Origin: JBAXAM01 sp964565935
GTDB taxonomy: Bacteria; Pseudomonadota; Gammaproteobacteria; UBA9339
NCBI GenBank assembly: GCA_964565935.1
Contig: CAZMGW010000032.1
Coordinates: forward strand, 1-14,481
Reading direction: 5' to 3'
DNA length: 14,481 nt
Positions within the stretch are counted from its first letter, which is position 1. Each line of letters starts with the position of its first letter. This document shows, piece by piece, positions 12,920-14,481 of the stretch. A program made the position numbers and the translations under genes. The notes beneath the pieces are model-generated. The model did not search any database and was not told the DNA's origin. It saw only the letters and a program-made list of their open reading frames with translations.

Positions 12920-14422
12920 TTATTTATAATGCCTGAATTTTCTCCACCTACCCATAAGCAAAATCATCAACAGCAAAAACAACCATACGTACTGCCCATA
13001 TTTCACCCATGGTGTTGCCCCAGATAAAATTTGAATTTTATCTGTTAAAACCGCTTGCTCAAATACTGGTGCTTGAGAAACAACATTACCACCAGCATCA
13101 ATTATTGCAGTAATTCCGGTGGTAGCGCTCAATAACTGATAACGCCCAACCTCAAGTGAGCGCATCCTCGCAATTTCCAAATGTTGTGCCGCCGCAATCG
13201 ACCTACCAAACCAACCATCTTCACAAACTGTAACTATAAGCCCTGCCCTTGGCAGATATTCCAACACCAAACCCGCATAAGCAATTTCATAACAAACAAA
13301 TGGCGCCAATACGGTATCGCCAATCAATAAATCACGTTGATTTTTTGCGCCGCTGGAAAAACCAGACATCGGAATCAAAAGATAGTTATGCAACCAACTT
13401 AACATAAAGCTTAGAGGCAGATACTCCCCAAACGGCACTAAATGCCGTTTGTAATAACGCCCCTCGTTAGCACCAACAGATAAAATGCCATTATAATAAC
13501 GGTCAGTTTCTTTATCGTAAAAAGGGATACCGCTCAAAATCGTGGTGTTATGCAGCTTCGCAGCCATAGATAACAATTTTAAATAAAGTTGCACGTTCTC
13601 AGGATAGGTGGGTATTGCTGCTTCTGGCCATACTATAATTTTACTAGCAAAATTCTCAGCTGTTAAAAGAGCATAAGAATTCAAAGCCTTAGCCAACTCT
13701 TTTTCATTTCCCCATTTTTGTGTAATGGGAATATTGCCTTGGATCAAACTCACTTGAATTGGCTCGTCTGCTTCCTTAGTCCAATTGATTTTTGCCAAAT
13801 AAAAACCACCACTCCAAAGCATCGCTATCAACAAAGCTAACACGGCAATAAATTTGATATTTTTGCGATAAAAAAACATGCAAACCACCGCCCCGGAAGT
13901 TTGAGCTATCACAAAAGAAACGCCATAAACCCCAAAAACCGTAGCCCAACCCCGAAGCAGCGAATCAATGTGACCATAACCTAAAAACAACCACGGGAAA
14001 CCGCTTAGCACCCAACCACGCAACCACTCTAAAACCACCCAACTCGCTGGAAATGCTAAAAGAAATTTGCGCCAATCATTTTGCGGATAAAAACGATTTA
14101 ACAGATACCCCTGAAATGCTGGGAACAGGGCCATAAAAGCAACAAGCAGGGCAAGAATAAGCACTGCCAACATCACCGGTGCATTGCCAAAATGATGGAT
14201 GCTAATATAAATCCAATAAACACCACAGCTAAAAAATGCCAAACCAAACAACCATCCATACCAAAAAGCCAAGCCAGGAGATATCTCCCTACTCCAAATT
14301 AAAAGCAACAAAACTAGGGCACCTTCAGTAACCAAATAAAAACCAAAAGGCGCAAAAGCCAGCGGCAAAACGGCCCCGACAAAAAGCGCCAATAAACTAA
14401 ATAATGTTTTTTGTTTTAGCAT
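12920..14422 (-). CDS. lnt: Apolipoprotein N-acyltransferase
   Basis: Lnt adds the third acyl chain to the N-terminal cysteine of lipoproteins in the inner membrane, the last step before Lol sorting in Gram-negative bacteria. The 500-residue protein (E. coli has 512) starts with about six hydrophobic membrane segments up to residue 210. A periplasmic nitrilase-fold domain of about 220-465 follows, and a last membrane segment (about 477-491). The catalytic triad is intact: E267 in WPEAAIP, K325 in GRYYKRHLVPFGEY, C377 in APFVCYEIAY. QGNIPITQKW at 228-237 is also typical. The stretch after the triad reads VCEDGWFG where E. coli has LSNDAWFG. The ATG has AAGGGG upstream. The small lipoprotein at 12132 would be one of its substrates. 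Confidence 0.96.
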   Translation of the reverse strand: MLKQKTLFSLLALFVGAVLPLAFAPFGFYLVTEGALVLLLLIWSREISPGLAFWYGWLFGLAFFSCGVYWIYISIHHFGNAPVMLAVLILALLVAFMALFPAFQGYLLNRFYPQNDWRKFLLAFPASWVVLEWLRGWVLSGFPWLFLGYGHIDSLLRGWATVFGVYGVSFVIAQTSGAVVCMFFYRKNIKFIAVLALLIAMLWSGGFYLAKINWTKEADEPIQVSLIQGNIPITQKWGNEKELAKALNSYALLTAENFASKIIVWPEAAIPTYPENVQLYLKLLSMAAKLHNTTILSGIPFYDKETDRYYNGILSVGANEGRYYKRHLVPFGEYLPLSFMLSWLHNYLLIPMSGFSSGAKNQRDLLIGDTVLAPFVCYEIAYAGLVLEYLPRAGLIVTVCEDGWFGRSIAAAQHLEIARMRSLEVGRYQLLSATTGITAIIDAGGNVVSQAPVFEQAVLTDKIQILSGATPWVKYGQYVWLFLLLMILLMGRWRKFRHYK

Positions 14423-14481
14423 AAATTATCACGCCCCTTCAGGGCTTTATTTTACCTTTTACCTCTTTCCCCAGCCCTGCG

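Noticed and set aside
14439..14481. C-terminal end of a gene upstream of lnt on the minus strand
   Set aside because: One frame is open from the window edge to a TGA at 14439-14441, but 13 codons without a recognisable motif cannot support a call.

Overview
The window is a compact, AT-rich bacterial chromosome segment. It almost certainly comes from a gammaproteobacterium of the order Legionellales (Legionella/Coxiella/Rickettsiella/Berkiella type). The main reason is a pair of genes recognised as icmW and icmX of the Dot/Icm type IVB secretion system. The housekeeping neighbours (apaH, rpsP-rimM-trmD-rplS, nadK-recN, lnt, hldE/hldD) are of gammaproteobacterial type. The genus cannot be fixed from the sequence alone.

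Layout. Positions 1-811 (+) hold apaH, lacking only its first few codons. It meets, tail to tail and overlapping by 32 bp, a minus-strand pair: crcB (fluoride channel) and a DUF190 protein, joined by an ATGA stop/start overlap. Positions 1469-1914 are a 446-bp non-coding stretch with two inverted repeats and a good sigma70 promoter. From 1915 to 4161 (+) comes a Dot/Icm operon: icmW, an unrecognised 141-residue exported Pro/Gln-rich protein, then icmX. A perfect hairpin separates icmX from the convergent hldD.

From 9076 down to 4223 (-) seven genes are packed with gaps of 20 bp or less, or overlaps: rpsP, rimM, trmD, rplS, ogt, hldE, hldD. This joins the classical ribosomal protein/tRNA methylation operon to a DNA-alkylation repair gene and to two enzymes of ADP-heptose synthesis for lipopolysaccharide. 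Upstream is a 335-bp gap with an rpsP promoter. Then come recN and nadK (-), with a 38-bp perfect palindrome directly after the recN stop. Divergent from nadK is a small predicted lipoprotein (+). It converges on a 73-residue protein of unknown function (-), which has its own promoter and a strong ribosome binding site. The window ends with lnt (-), the enzyme that N-acylates lipoproteins.

Most of the window is conserved core genome. The part most worth attention is the icmW-icmX locus. An uncharacterised exported protein is translationally coupled into the operon between the two genes, and the usual Legionella neighbours icmV/dotA are not seen beside it. All functional calls come from reading motifs in the translated sequence and gene order; no database search was run.
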